Source of the DNA: Flavobacteriales bacterium
GTDB taxonomy: Bacteria; Bacteroidota; Bacteroidia; Flavobacteriales; BACL11
Assembly (NCBI GenBank): GCA_014381465.1
Contig: JACNLP010000017.1
Coordinates: forward strand, 1-33,214
Direction: 5' to 3'
Length of the DNA: 33,214 nucleotides
Every line of letters begins with the position of its first letter. Within the stretch, counting starts at the first letter, position 1. A model generated the notes under the pieces. The model saw nothing but the letters and a program-made list of their open reading frames with translations. It made no database searches and was not told the origin of the DNA. Shown here in pieces: positions 16,360 through 25,776 of this stretch. The position numbers were made by a program, and so were the translations under genes.

Positions 16360-16444
16360 GGAGAGATGGCAGAGTGGTCGAATGCACTGGTCTTGAAAAC
16401 CAGCGTACAGCAATGTACCGGGGGTTCGAATCCCTCTCTCTCCG
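16360..16444 (+). tRNA. tRNA-Ser (UGA)
   Basis: The 85-nt cloverleaf is complete: acceptor GGAGAGA pairs with TCTCTCC (16437-16443), and a D arm with TGGTCGAA is present. The anticodon stem is CTGGT/ACCAG with loop CTTGAAA (anticodon TGA). A long variable arm (CGTACAGCAATGTACCG) and T loop TTCGAAT complete it. The class II variable arm and the anticodon agree on serine. CCA is not encoded (GCA follows). Confidence 0.97.
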
Positions 16445-16449
16445 CAAAT

Positions 16450-16480
16450 AAAAAGCCCAGCAATTTGTTGGGTTTTTTTA
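16450..16480 (+). terminator. Rho-independent terminator after tRNA-Ser
   Basis: CCCAGCA (16456-16462) pairs with TGTTGGG (16466-16472, one G-T pair), followed by seven T. It lies 6 nt past the tRNA. Confidence 0.85.
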
Positions 16481-16557
16481 TTAAGATGTAAAAAACCACT
16501 AATCAACTAGTAAAAGTTGCCTTATTTTTTTTTAGTATTATTATCAGAAAAAAAAGT

Positions 16558-16565
16558 TAAATTTG
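16558..16565 (+). promoter_or_regulatory. -7 promoter box TAAATTTG for the GldM-SprB-SprF operon
   Basis: TAAATTTGC fits the consensus and lies 17 nt before the ATG at 16583. It is the only convincing promoter for the four-gene operon. Confidence 0.5.
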
Positions 16566-16582
16566 CAGGCAAACAAGTTTGA

Positions 16583-18139
16583 ATGAAATCTCCAAGGCAA
16601 AGGTTAATTAATATGATGTATTTGGTGTTGTTAGCATTATTAGCACTCAATATTCAAGTTGATTTTATTGATGCATTTTTTGATTTAAGTACATCTATTG
16701 AACATACGGTTGAAAAGTTAGATAAAGAGAAATCACAAAGAATTCGTTCTATTCAGGAGGTATATAGTATTGATTCTCTCACTTATAGTAACTCTTTTTT
16801 AAAATCTTCTAAGGCAATTACAATAGCAAGCAATGCTACCAAATCTATTGAGGAATTGCAAAGACTTCTTATTTCAAAAACTGGTGGCTATAATCAGTAT
16901 GGTTATCCAAAAAATTCTATTGATACAAAAATTCCTGATTTTGTGCTTTTACAAAAAAGTGGAGCAACCGATTTGAAAAATCTTTTATTTAGCACTAAAA
17001 AAGAAATGTTGCTATTACTTGAGAAAGACTATCGTTATTTATTAGATAGTATCTATGCTACATCTGATTATATAGTGAATTCTCGTGGGATAAAACTTAG
17101 ATGGGAAGAATATCATTTTAACAATTTGGCTTTAGGTGGTTCTTTAGCAATTTTAAGTGGATTTAAAAAAGATGTGAAAATGATGGAGTCAATTATTCTA
17201 AACCATTATCAGAATGAAATATTTGGAAGGCTTACATCTTTTATTGCTCCTGATATTATTGGTGATTCTGCTAAAATTGAATTGGGTTTAGCAAATAATA
17301 AGTCCTATAAGATAGGAGATAAAATAAGGATTCGTTTACAGATCCCTAATCGGAATAAATTGGATAGTGCTGAAATATTTTTGCTTAATCAATACAATAA
17401 AAAGGTGGAGGATGTAAAAATCAATAAACAACAAAATGAGTTGTTTTATACTGCAAAAGATGCTGGAAATTATAAGGTTATTGCAAATTTGATTTATAAA
17501 AACAAGAAGAATATCAAAACAATTAGTAGCAAATTTAATATTGTAAGCAAGGATAATATTTCTTATATTACTATTGATAATATCATAAAATCTAAGAATT
17601 TTAATATTCTGTTTTTGGGGGTAAACAATAATATTTCAATTAAGCATCCATTGTATGATTTGTCAGAATTAAATATTACCACAAGCAATGGGAGTATTAA
17701 AAAAGATGGGGTAGAATATAATTTGATGCCAAGTAGAACTGGTTTTTCTTTTGTAAGAGTGTATCATAAAGATAAAAAACTTGCCGAAAGAAAATTTTTA
17801 GTGATGAATTTGCCTGATCCTACAGCAGTTATTAATAATTCTACCCTTAGCGAAACCTCATTAAAACTATTTAAAATACAAAGCGGAATTACGCTTAAAA
17901 TTGCTGATTCTGATTTGCAGAATGCTTACCAAATAAAAAGTTTTAAATTACAAAGATATGATATAAAAGGAAATCGTATTTTTGAAGGTGAAAACATATC
18001 TGCTTTTTTCTCAGGAGATGTGTTAAATCAAGTAAGAAGTGCAAAGGTTGGAGATAGTTATATTTTTAATCAAATATTAGTGAAAAGTAATGATGGGAGA
18101 AGTAGAATTATCCCTTCTTTAGTGCTAGAAGTAAAATGA
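16583..18139 (+). CDS. GldM/PorM-family protein (T9SS or gliding component paralogue)
   Basis: The N-terminus KSPRQRLINMMYLVLLALLALN is the hallmark of GldM/PorM: a short basic segment then one transmembrane helix (about 10-27), with the rest in the periplasm. At 518 residues it matches GldM length. In T9SS, GldM pairs with GldL to form the proton-driven rotary motor and reaches to GldK/GldN. None of those partners is encoded here; instead this gene heads an operon with an SprB-type adhesin and an SprF protein. It may be the counterpart of SprC in Flavobacterium, or a GldM paralogue dedicated to this adhesin; I cannot decide without alignment. It overlaps the next gene by 4 nt (ATGA). Confidence 0.8.
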   Translation: MKSPRQRLINMMYLVLLALLALNIQVDFIDAFFDLSTSIEHTVEKLDKEKSQRIRSIQEVYSIDSLTYSNSFLKSSKAITIASNATKSIEELQRLLISKTGGYNQYGYPKNSIDTKIPDFVLLQKSGATDLKNLLFSTKKEMLLLLEKDYRYLLDSIYATSDYIVNSRGIKLRWEEYHFNNLALGGSLAILSGFKKDVKMMESIILNHYQNEIFGRLTSFIAPDIIGDSAKIELGLANNKSYKIGDKIRIRLQIPNRNKLDSAEIFLLNQYNKKVEDVKINKQQNELFYTAKDAGNYKVIANLIYKNKKNIKTISSKFNIVSKDNISYITIDNIIKSKNFNILFLGVNNNISIKHPLYDLSELNITTSNGSIKKDGVEYNLMPSRTGFSFVRVYHKDKKLAERKFLVMNLPDPTAVINNSTLSETSLKLFKIQSGITLKIADSDLQNAYQIKSFKLQRYDIKGNRIFEGENISAFFSGDVLNQVRSAKVGDSYIFNQILVKSNDGRSRIIPSLVLEVK

Positions 18140-20211
18140 AAAAAGTAATTATATTTATAGGTATTGTTTTAGCGACATTTTTATTGTCAGCTCAAGAAAA
18201 ACATATTAGTGGATTCTATAATAATAATCTCACTTTTTATCCTGATACCACTTACATTATTGATTATCACACTAGAATAGGGAGTGATGCAACTTTAAAA
18301 ATCCTTGCTTCTACAAAAGTGCTTTTTGCCAGTGGTGCTTCACTTGTAATTAATGGTAATTTAGACATTGTTGGCAAGCCAAATAAAATGGTAATCATGA
18401 AAAGTAAAGATATGGATTTTCAAGGTATTGGTTTACTTCTTAGTGGCTATAAAGGAACTTATATAAATATTGAATTTTGCAAAATGACGGATTTACTTAT
18501 TCCTCTTACTTTTTCTGATGGATGGTATAGAGAAAGCGTTATAATTCAAAATAATATTTTTACGAATATCTCGGCTCAACCTGGAGTGAAAATAGGTAGT
18601 TTGAGTCAGATTTATTCAGGAGCATCATGTGTTTTTGATTTTTCACAAAATAATTTTACTAATAATAATGCAACTATTTACATTGAACCACTTGAAGATG
18701 ATGTAATGCAATTGAATTTTAGTAACAACTTATTAAGCTCTAATGTGCTGATTGGGAAGGATATTTCTAACCCAATGAACGCGACTTTTAGTGGGTATTT
18801 TGATCAAAGAGATAGAATGAATATAATTTCTTTTATTGATAATACTATTGTAAATAATGTAATGCTTTCAGGTGTTAGAGATAATGATGTTCATCAGCTT
18901 AATATTGGTATTAGTGGTTCGGGAGAATCCTTTGAGATTAGTCGGAATTTTTTAGGTGAAAAATCAAATTCGGATGCTTCCTTAATTCATTTTTTTCAAA
19001 ATGATAAATTACCTCTTATACTACTTACTAATTTACTTGATACACCATCAGAAAAAACACATGCTCATGTTTGGAAAGTACGATTTAAAACTACTGAAAA
19101 TTGGACTGATATGTTGAATTATTGGCAATTTCCAAATGTTAATTCTAATGAAATTTCTTTTGAGTTATATTATAATAGAGAGGTAAGTATCCCGCCCAAT
19201 TTTACTATTCCATTTAAGTATTATAATAATCAGAAAAATGAAATTTCAGTAATTGAATTTACACCTTATAATGTGAGTTATACTTCTAATGTTTTAAGTT
19301 TTCAATTACAGAAAACATCCAAATTAAAAAATATTGATAATGGGGCTTTTATTTTCCCTATTGCTACTGATTCTGATGGTTTTAATTCTCCAGAACTTAC
19401 TTTAGGAAATCTGCAAAAGGTTATTTTGTTTGAGCATGGTTTACTTGATTCTTATCAGCAAAAAGAAGAAGAAAAAAAGAAAGTAATAAACCCAGATAAG
19501 CCTCAAGTAGTAGAATCTAAAAAAGTAAAGAAAAATAAAGAAATTTCAATTGGGTTTTTGCTTGGGGCTTCTTTGTATTCTGGTGATTTGAACTCAAGTT
19601 TAAGTCAAAATAATCATTCTTATTTTGGTATGTCAGTAAATCAGCAGTTATCAGATGAGATGTCTTTAAGATTAGAAATAGCATCAACAAGAATTAGTGG
19701 TAATTCAGATGATTTTAAGAACTTTTCTTTTTCATCTGAAATAGCAGAATTTAATTTGTTAGCCACTTACAAATTAAATCAATTTTCATTTTTTAATATT
19801 AGTCCTTTTATATTTTTGGGAGCATCTTATATTCATCATCAGCCAATGAGTAATTACAATAATTTTACCTATGACCTGCAAACATTATCTACAGAAGGGC
19901 AAGAAGAACCTTATGCATTAAATTTGTTTGCTATTCCTGTAGGGTTTGGGTTTCAAAGTAGAATTTCTAAGAAATTGACAATTGGTATTCAAGCTCGTTT
20001 TAGAAAAGTTTTTTCTGATTATTTGGATGATGTAAGTGGGGCTTATGCCAATTATGATGACATTTTAAGTAATAGTGGGGAAGTTGCAGCATATTTTTCT
20101 GATCCTTCAAGGGCAGCTTATGATTATCAAAAAAATGAAACAAGAGGAAATCCTTTTGATAAGGACACTTATTCTACTATACTAATAAGTATAAGCAAAA
20201 CAATAAAATGA
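18136..20211 (+). CDS. Beta-helix plus outer-membrane beta-barrel protein
   Basis: The 691-residue product has a signal sequence (KKVIIFIGIVLATFLLSAQ). Residues of about 25-280 have the repeating N/G-rich short strands of a right-handed beta-helix (NNIFTNIS, NNFTNNNATIYI, DNTIVNNVML). A charged linker near 455-485 (QQKEEEKKKV...VVESKKVKKNK) follows. The C-terminal ~200 residues (IGFLLGASLYSGDLN, LRLEIAS, FNLLATYKLNQFSF, VGFGFQSRISKKLTIGIQARFRKVF) look like an outer-membrane barrel of the DUF6089 type. It overlaps both neighbours by ATGA, between the GldM-like gene and the adhesin. It may correspond in position to SprD. Its function is unknown; a role in passing or anchoring the adhesin at the outer membrane is inference. 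Confidence 0.68.
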   Translation: MKKVIIFIGIVLATFLLSAQEKHISGFYNNNLTFYPDTTYIIDYHTRIGSDATLKILASTKVLFASGASLVINGNLDIVGKPNKMVIMKSKDMDFQGIGLLLSGYKGTYINIEFCKMTDLLIPLTFSDGWYRESVIIQNNIFTNISAQPGVKIGSLSQIYSGASCVFDFSQNNFTNNNATIYIEPLEDDVMQLNFSNNLLSSNVLIGKDISNPMNATFSGYFDQRDRMNIISFIDNTIVNNVMLSGVRDNDVHQLNIGISGSGESFEISRNFLGEKSNSDASLIHFFQNDKLPLILLTNLLDTPSEKTHAHVWKVRFKTTENWTDMLNYWQFPNVNSNEISFELYYNREVSIPPNFTIPFKYYNNQKNEISVIEFTPYNVSYTSNVLSFQLQKTSKLKNIDNGAFIFPIATDSDGFNSPELTLGNLQKVILFEHGLLDSYQQKEEEKKKVINPDKPQVVESKKVKKNKEISIGFLLGASLYSGDLNSSLSQNNHSYFGMSVNQQLSDEMSLRLEIASTRISGNSDDFKNFSFSSEIAEFNLLATYKLNQFSFFNISPFIFLGASYIHHQPMSNYNNFTYDLQTLSTEGQEEPYALNLFAIPVGFGFQSRISKKLTIGIQARFRKVFSDYLDDVSGAYANYDDILSNSGEVAAYFSDPSRAAYDYQKNETRGNPFDKDTYSTILISISKTIK

Positions 20212-23200
20212 AAAGATTAATCCTAATTATATTATTGCTTTGTATTTGGAGAATTTCTTTTTCTCAATGTACTCCTTATCAAGTTTTTGTTACAGGAATG
20301 GATGTGTCTTGCAATGGCTATAATGATGGGAGTATTTTTATTGATTCTGTTGGTGGAACTCCTCCTTATCAGTATTTTTGGCAAGGACCAAGTAGTTTTA
20401 ATTCTAATAATGGAAATATCTCATCTTTGTTTCCAGGCACTTATCAACTTACAGTAGTAGATTCTAATAATTGTCAATCAATTTCTACAATTGTAGTTAT
20501 AAATGAGCCAAACTTTAATATAAATTTAAACTCAACAAATATAAGTTGTAATGGACATAATGATGGAAGTATATCTGTAAATATAAATGGAGGAATTTCA
20601 CCTTTTAATTATAATTGGAATCCTGCAAATACCAATTCATCTACTATAAACAGCTTACCAATAGGAACTTTTAATGTAATAGTTACAGATGCAAATGGAT
20701 GTGTTAAAAATGATTCAGTAGAACTCACCCAACCAGATTCACTCCTTATAGCTCTTGATTTCTCAATTGATGTAAGTTGTAATGGAGCAAGTGATGGAGA
20801 TATTAAAATTAGTCCAATTGGAGGCGCTCCTCCATATCAGTATTTTTGGGTAGGGCCAAACAATTATGTGAATCCTAATAATACAATGAGGATTAGTTTT
20901 CTATTTGCTGGAACTTATACGGTAACTATTACCGATCAAAATAATTGTCAGAATAGTTTGAATGTAAATATTTCTGAGCCACCTGCTCTTTCTCTATCCT
21001 CAACTATTCAAAATATTAGTTGTTTTGGCAATCAAGATGGGAATATAAACATTAATGCAAATGGAGGAACACCTCCTTATTCCTATTTGTGGAATAATGG
21101 AGATACACTTACTTTTATTGATAGTTTGTTTCAAGGGAATTATTCTGTAGAGATTACTGATAATAATAATTGTCAGTTTCAGCAACAATTTCAAATTACC
21201 CAGCCAAATCCTTTGTCAGCTGCCTCTTTGGTTTCTAGTGTTTCATGCAATGGAGATAATAGCGGAGCGATAAATTTGACAACAACTGGAGGGACTTCAC
21301 CCTATTTTTATAATTGGGTTAATGGTGCAACTACAGAGGATATTTCATCTTTAAATACAGGAAACTATACAGTAATTATTGCTGATGCAAATTCTTGTAT
21401 TATTACTGATTCGTTTTTTGTTTTGGAACCACCACCACTTGTTTTTTCTGTTGATAGTATTTCGGATGTAAATTGTTTTGGACAAAATAATGGATTTGTG
21501 CAAGTTTCTTCTGTTGGAGGAACTTTGCCTTATTCTTACTCCTGGTCAGATACAACATTAAATGATTCAATGAGAAATAATCTTTTTTCAGGAACTTATA
21601 CTTCTTATTTACAAGATAATAATGGCTGTACAGATAGTTTGCTTCTCACTATAAATCAAGCAGCTGAGATATTGATAAATGCTAGTATTTTTCCACATCT
21701 TTGTAATAATGATAGTAGTGCAGGTATCTTAATAAATACAACTTCAGGAGGAATAGGGAGTTTATCTTTTAACTGGACAAATGGCACAACAAATACTCAG
21801 TTAAATAATTTGTTTGAGGATTCATTATCTGTAGTAGTTTCCGATTCTGTGAATTGTAGTAAGCAATTTGATTTTCTGCTGCCACAACCACAACAAATAA
21901 GCATAAATTTTAATGCATCCTCTGTTTCTTGTAACGGCTTTTCAGATGGCATGATTACTACTATAGTATCTGGAGGAGTTGGGATGTATCAATATTTATG
22001 GTCCACTAATGATACCACTCCTGTAATTTCTAATCTTGTTCAAGGGAGTTATCTTTTAAGTATTACCGATAGTAATAATTGCTTTTTTTCTGATAGTGTA
22101 ATAGTAAGTTCCCCTTCTGTATTGCTTTCGGTTTTTTCAACAAATAATTCAGTGAGTTGTAATGGTATAGCTGATGGTGTTTTAGGTATTAATACAACTG
22201 GCGGAACGCCTCCTTATCTTTACGATTGGTCAAATGGAAGTAGTGGAAATATGCAAGATTCTTTAGTTGCAGGAAATTATATAGTAACTACTACTGATGC
22301 TGAAAATTGTATTACTACAAATTCTGCTAATATTACAGAACCTAATCAGATAAGCACTCTTGTGCAAACAATTGATGTAGCTTGTTATGGAGGAAGTAAT
22401 GGTGAAATTCAACTGGGTATAAGTGGTGGAACTCCTCCATTTACTCATAATTGGTCTAATGGCGATAGTGCTGAAGATATTATTGTTTCTGCTGGCGTAT
22501 ATATTGATTCAATAACGGATAATAATGGTTGTAAAACTATTGTAGTTGATAGTGTTTCCCAGCCACAAATAATAAATGTATTGCCTCAAATAACTAATGT
22601 AAGTTGTTTTGGAAATAATGATGGAGATATTAATTTAGTTGTAAATGGTGGTGTTTCACCTTTTACATTTAATTGGGCTAGCGGGCAAACAACAAATAAT
22701 ATAGACAGTTTGATAGCCGGTATGTATATTGTTCAGCTTACTGATTTTAATAATTGTAGCGTTCTAGATACTTTTGAGCTGACTGAGCCATTTTCTGCAA
22801 TTTCACTTTCTTCAATATTAACCAATACTTCTTGTTATGGTTCTTCTGATGGAGAAATAAATATTTCTGTAATTGGAGGGCTTGCTCCTTATCAGTATTT
22901 ATGGAGCAATAATAGTATTACTGAGGATATTTCAAACCTATTAGCAGGAAATTATTCTGTTACGATTTCTGATAGTAATGGATGTACAGAAATTCAATCG
23001 TTTGTTATTTCTCAACCAGATTCTATTGATGTAATTGTAAGTACAAATAATGTAAGTTGTAATGGAGGAAATGATGGGGCTGCTACTACAAATGTAAATG
23101 GTGGTTATTCTCCATACCAATACAATTGGTCCAATGGAGGTGTGTTAAATCAAACTACGACTCTTGTTTCTGGAAATCATTCAGTAATTGTTACTGATTC

Positions 23201-24860
23201 AAATAATTGTAGCAAATCGACATCTTTTATTATATATGAACCCACAATTTTATCGGTAAGTATATCTACTTCTAACATTTCCTGTTTTGCTGCAAATGAT
23301 GGTGTTTTAACAGCAGCAGTTTCTGGAGGTACAACTCCATATACAGTTAGTTGGTCTAATGGAGAAAACTCCTTAACTGCAGATAGTTTAATTGATGGAT
23401 TATATTCTGTAAATATTTTAGATAGTAATGGTTGTAGTGTTGTAGGCTTTGGAATAATACAAGAGCCAGATGAATTACTATATTCCTCTGTAGTTACGGA
23501 TGTTAAATGCTTTGCAGGAAATGATGGGATGATTGATTTATCAGTAAGTGGAGGTTCGCCACCTCTTAGTTTTTTATGGTCTAATCTTTCTACTGTACAA
23601 GATTTAAATTCTGTTCCAGCAGGCAGCTATTCAGTAATAGTTACTGATAATAATAATTGTCAAATAATAATTACTGATACCATAAATGAGCCAACTGCTC
23701 CAATCTCAATATCTTCAATAATAAAAGATGTAGATTGCTTTGGAGCAAATAACGGAATGATTGATTTGACAATAAATGGGGGGATATCTCCTTATACTTT
23801 TATTTGGTCTAATGGATTTAATTCTGAGGATATTTCTTCTCTTTCTCCGTCTTATTACTCAGTAGTAGTTTTAGATGCAAATAATTGTTCTGAGAATTAT
23901 GCAGAAACAATTGGCTCAGTTGCAGAGATTGCTATAACACCTACTATTAAAGATGAGAGTTGTCCTGGCTCAAATGATGGAGAAATTACAATTCAAATCA
24001 GTGGAGGGATAAGCCCTTATTCGATTTTTTGGATAAATGGAGATACAACAAATCAACTCTCTAATTTAAGTGCGAATTTATATAATGTGAGTATTAGCGA
24101 TTCGGTAAATTGTTCTTCCACTAAAAATATTGAAGTAAAGGCAGGACAATCTATTCTGTTGAATTCTCAAATTCAGGATTTGAAATGCTTTGGTGATTCA
24201 TCAGGAAGTATCTCTATAAATATACTAGGAGGTGTTTCTCCTTATGATATTATGTGGGATGATGGAGACACTTCTATTTTTAGGACAGGTTTACTTAAGG
24301 GACAATATACTGTTTATGTTACGGATTCTGCTGGTTGTGAGTCGGAGGTTGTTTTTAATATTGATCAGCCACAGCCATTGGATATTAGTATTTATGGCGA
24401 TAACGCTTCTTGTACCGGAATTAATGATGGAAATGTTTATACTGATGTTTCTGGCGGAACATCTCCGTATTTTTATTTGTGGAATAATGGAACTAATGCA
24501 GTTGATTTATTATCTGTTATTCCCGCCACTTATAATGTAGAAATTACCGATAGTAATCTATGTAAAATAAAAGCAAGTTTTCAAGTATTGATTGATGAGG
24601 ATTGTGTAAATATTTCTACTGCTTTTACGCCAAATAATGATGGAGTAAATGATTTTTGGGTAATTAAAAATATAGAAAATTTCCAAAATGTTCAAGTTTC
24701 AATTTTTGATGCAAATGGTTTTGTGTATTTTTCATCTTCTAATTATGATAATAGCTGGGATGGGCAATATAGAGGAAAAAATATAAAGTCAGGAACATAT
24801 TATTTTTATGTAAAAATAGAAACTGAAACATTTACAGGCTCAATTACAATTGTAAGATGA
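20208..24860 (+). CDS. SprB-repeat surface adhesin with T9SS type B tail
   Basis: The protein has 1550 residues: a signal sequence (MKRLILIILLLCIWRISFSQ), then 19 repeats of roughly 70-80 residues, each opening with a motif like VSCNGxNDGxI and continuing GGTPPYxYxW, SL..GxY.VTITDxNNC. This is the SprB repeat of gliding-motility adhesins. The C-terminus (CVNISTAFTPNNDGVNDFW to the end, about 90 residues) is the gliding-motility-associated type B sorting domain used by T9SS. It is much shorter than SprB of Flavobacterium johnsoniae (over 6000 residues). It probably acts as a cell-surface adhesin, moved if the cell glides. The SprF protein directly downstream (ATGA overlap) is the expected export partner. 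Confidence 0.93.
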   Translation: MKRLILIILLLCIWRISFSQCTPYQVFVTGMDVSCNGYNDGSIFIDSVGGTPPYQYFWQGPSSFNSNNGNISSLFPGTYQLTVVDSNNCQSISTIVVINEPNFNINLNSTNISCNGHNDGSISVNINGGISPFNYNWNPANTNSSTINSLPIGTFNVIVTDANGCVKNDSVELTQPDSLLIALDFSIDVSCNGASDGDIKISPIGGAPPYQYFWVGPNNYVNPNNTMRISFLFAGTYTVTITDQNNCQNSLNVNISEPPALSLSSTIQNISCFGNQDGNININANGGTPPYSYLWNNGDTLTFIDSLFQGNYSVEITDNNNCQFQQQFQITQPNPLSAASLVSSVSCNGDNSGAINLTTTGGTSPYFYNWVNGATTEDISSLNTGNYTVIIADANSCIITDSFFVLEPPPLVFSVDSISDVNCFGQNNGFVQVSSVGGTLPYSYSWSDTTLNDSMRNNLFSGTYTSYLQDNNGCTDSLLLTINQAAEILINASIFPHLCNNDSSAGILINTTSGGIGSLSFNWTNGTTNTQLNNLFEDSLSVVVSDSVNCSKQFDFLLPQPQQISINFNASSVSCNGFSDGMITTIVSGGVGMYQYLWSTNDTTPVISNLVQGSYLLSITDSNNCFFSDSVIVSSPSVLLSVFSTNNSVSCNGIADGVLGINTTGGTPPYLYDWSNGSSGNMQDSLVAGNYIVTTTDAENCITTNSANITEPNQISTLVQTIDVACYGGSNGEIQLGISGGTPPFTHNWSNGDSAEDIIVSAGVYIDSITDNNGCKTIVVDSVSQPQIINVLPQITNVSCFGNNDGDINLVVNGGVSPFTFNWASGQTTNNIDSLIAGMYIVQLTDFNNCSVLDTFELTEPFSAISLSSILTNTSCYGSSDGEINISVIGGLAPYQYLWSNNSITEDISNLLAGNYSVTISDSNGCTEIQSFVISQPDSIDVIVSTNNVSCNGGNDGAATTNVNGGYSPYQYNWSNGGVLNQTTTLVSGNHSVIVTDSNNCSKSTSFIIYEPTILSVSISTSNISCFAANDGVLTAAVSGGTTPYTVSWSNGENSLTADSLIDGLYSVNILDSNGCSVVGFGIIQEPDELLYSSVVTDVKCFAGNDGMIDLSVSGGSPPLSFLWSNLSTVQDLNSVPAGSYSVIVTDNNNCQIIITDTINEPTAPISISSIIKDVDCFGANNGMIDLTINGGISPYTFIWSNGFNSEDISSLSPSYYSVVVLDANNCSENYAETIGSVAEIAITPTIKDESCPGSNDGEITIQISGGISPYSIFWINGDTTNQLSNLSANLYNVSISDSVNCSSTKNIEVKAGQSILLNSQIQDLKCFGDSSGSISINILGGVSPYDIMWDDGDTSIFRTGLLKGQYTVYVTDSAGCESEVVFNIDQPQPLDISIYGDNASCTGINDGNVYTDVSGGTSPYFYLWNNGTNAVDLLSVIPATYNVEITDSNLCKIKASFQVLIDEDCVNISTAFTPNNDGVNDFWVIKNIENFQNVQVSIFDANGFVYFSSSNYDNSWDGQYRGKNIKSGTYYFYVKIETETFTGSITIVR
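20298..24590 (+). repeat. 19 coding repeats of the SprB adhesin
   Basis: The repeat unit averages about 228 nt (76 residues). Conserved points are Cys at the start and Cys at the end of each unit, NDG, GG(T/I)xPY and a Trp. The seventh unit (FPHLCNNDSSAG) is the most divergent. Units differ at many positions, so the array is old rather than a recent expansion. Confidence 0.88.
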
Positions 24861-25720
24861 TAAGAAAAATAAAAATACTAATTTTATTTCTTGGATTTGT
24901 CTTTTCATCTTTTTCACAAACTGAATTCTCGGGGCTGCAATATATTTTTAATCCGAGTATAATTAATCCTGCGGCTATTACTACTAAAAACATGAGTTTG
25001 CAAATGTATTATAGAAATCAACTCTCTGGAATTGAGCAAGCTCCGCAAACTCAGTTTATTTCTTTTAAAGCAAGTTTAGAACCAACAACTTCTATTTTAG
25101 TAGGATTGCACAATACTACCGCAGGGCCATCATCAATCGGTGGAATTCAGTTAGGATTTGCTCATATTATCAATCTCAAAAAGGTTAAATTATCTTTTGG
25201 CTTACAAGGAGAATTAAGAAGAATGATGTTAGATGAAACAAAGTTTGTATTAGAACAAGAAAATGATGATGCAATAAGCTATAATCTGCAAAAAAGAATA
25301 AATGCACAATCATCAGCTGGAGTTTATTTGCTGGCCAATAAGTGGAGTATTGGTTTTTCAACTTTTAATCTAATAAACAATAAAGATGTTTATACAAAAA
25401 TTATAAATAAAGAAAAATATCTTAGTTTTAATATTTATGCCGACTATTCTTATTCTTGGAAAAATAAAATAAAATTTATACAATCAATAATGTTTGAAAA
25501 AGATGATATCAAACCATCAAAGATTGATATAAATTTTATTACAAAATTTAATGATAGAATAAATCTTGGAGTAACTTACAGTACATTGAAATCAATAGCT
25601 GTTATATTAGGAATTCAGAGTAATCAATTAGAAATTAATTATATACATACAATCCCTAATTCTTCAACTTCAAATTTCTTAAAAGGCACTAATGAATTAC
25701 TATTAATTTATAAGTTTTAA
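24857..25720 (+). CDS. PorP/SprF-family T9SS outer-membrane protein
   Basis: The 287-residue protein has a signal sequence (IKILILFLGFVFSSFSQ) and the PorP/SprF N-terminal hallmark LQYIFNPSIINPAA followed by MYYRNQLSGIEQAPQTQ. Beta-strand patterns of an outer-membrane barrel continue to the end. SprF-type proteins are needed for export and surface attachment of type B cargo such as SprB, and are usually encoded next to their cargo, exactly as here. It overlaps the adhesin gene by 4 nt and is the last gene of the operon. A 5-bp A/T-rich hairpin with T-run just after the stop could be a weak terminator. Confidence 0.92.
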   Translation: MIRKIKILILFLGFVFSSFSQTEFSGLQYIFNPSIINPAAITTKNMSLQMYYRNQLSGIEQAPQTQFISFKASLEPTTSILVGLHNTTAGPSSIGGIQLGFAHIINLKKVKLSFGLQGELRRMMLDETKFVLEQENDDAISYNLQKRINAQSSAGVYLLANKWSIGFSTFNLINNKDVYTKIINKEKYLSFNIYADYSYSWKNKIKFIQSIMFEKDDIKPSKIDINFITKFNDRINLGVTYSTLKSIAVILGIQSNQLEINYIHTIPNSSTSNFLKGTNELLLIYKF

Positions 25721-25755
25721 AAAGATGACTTTTATTCTTTTTTACTATAATTGTT

Positions 25756-25763
25756 TATATTTG
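25756..25763 (+). promoter_or_regulatory. -7 promoter box TATATTTG for the first Crp/Fnr gene
   Basis: TATATTTGC is an exact consensus match 13 nt before the ATG at 25777. Confidence 0.5.
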
Positions 25764-25776
25764 CAAAAATTAAACC

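Noticed and set aside
16278-16499. Open frames on both strands across the tRNA-Ser gene
   Set aside because: Their middle parts are translations of the tRNA cloverleaf (for example GFEPPVHCC on the minus strand), a well-known artefact; the tRNA fully explains the sequence.
24232-24540. Alternative-frame open frame inside the SprB adhesin
   Set aside because: It is a low-complexity shadow of the repeat region with no start signal of its own.
20298-24590. CRISPR-like or satellite array
   Set aside because: The regular spacing comes from protein repeats in a continuous reading frame; the nucleotide units are diverged and lack constant spacers.
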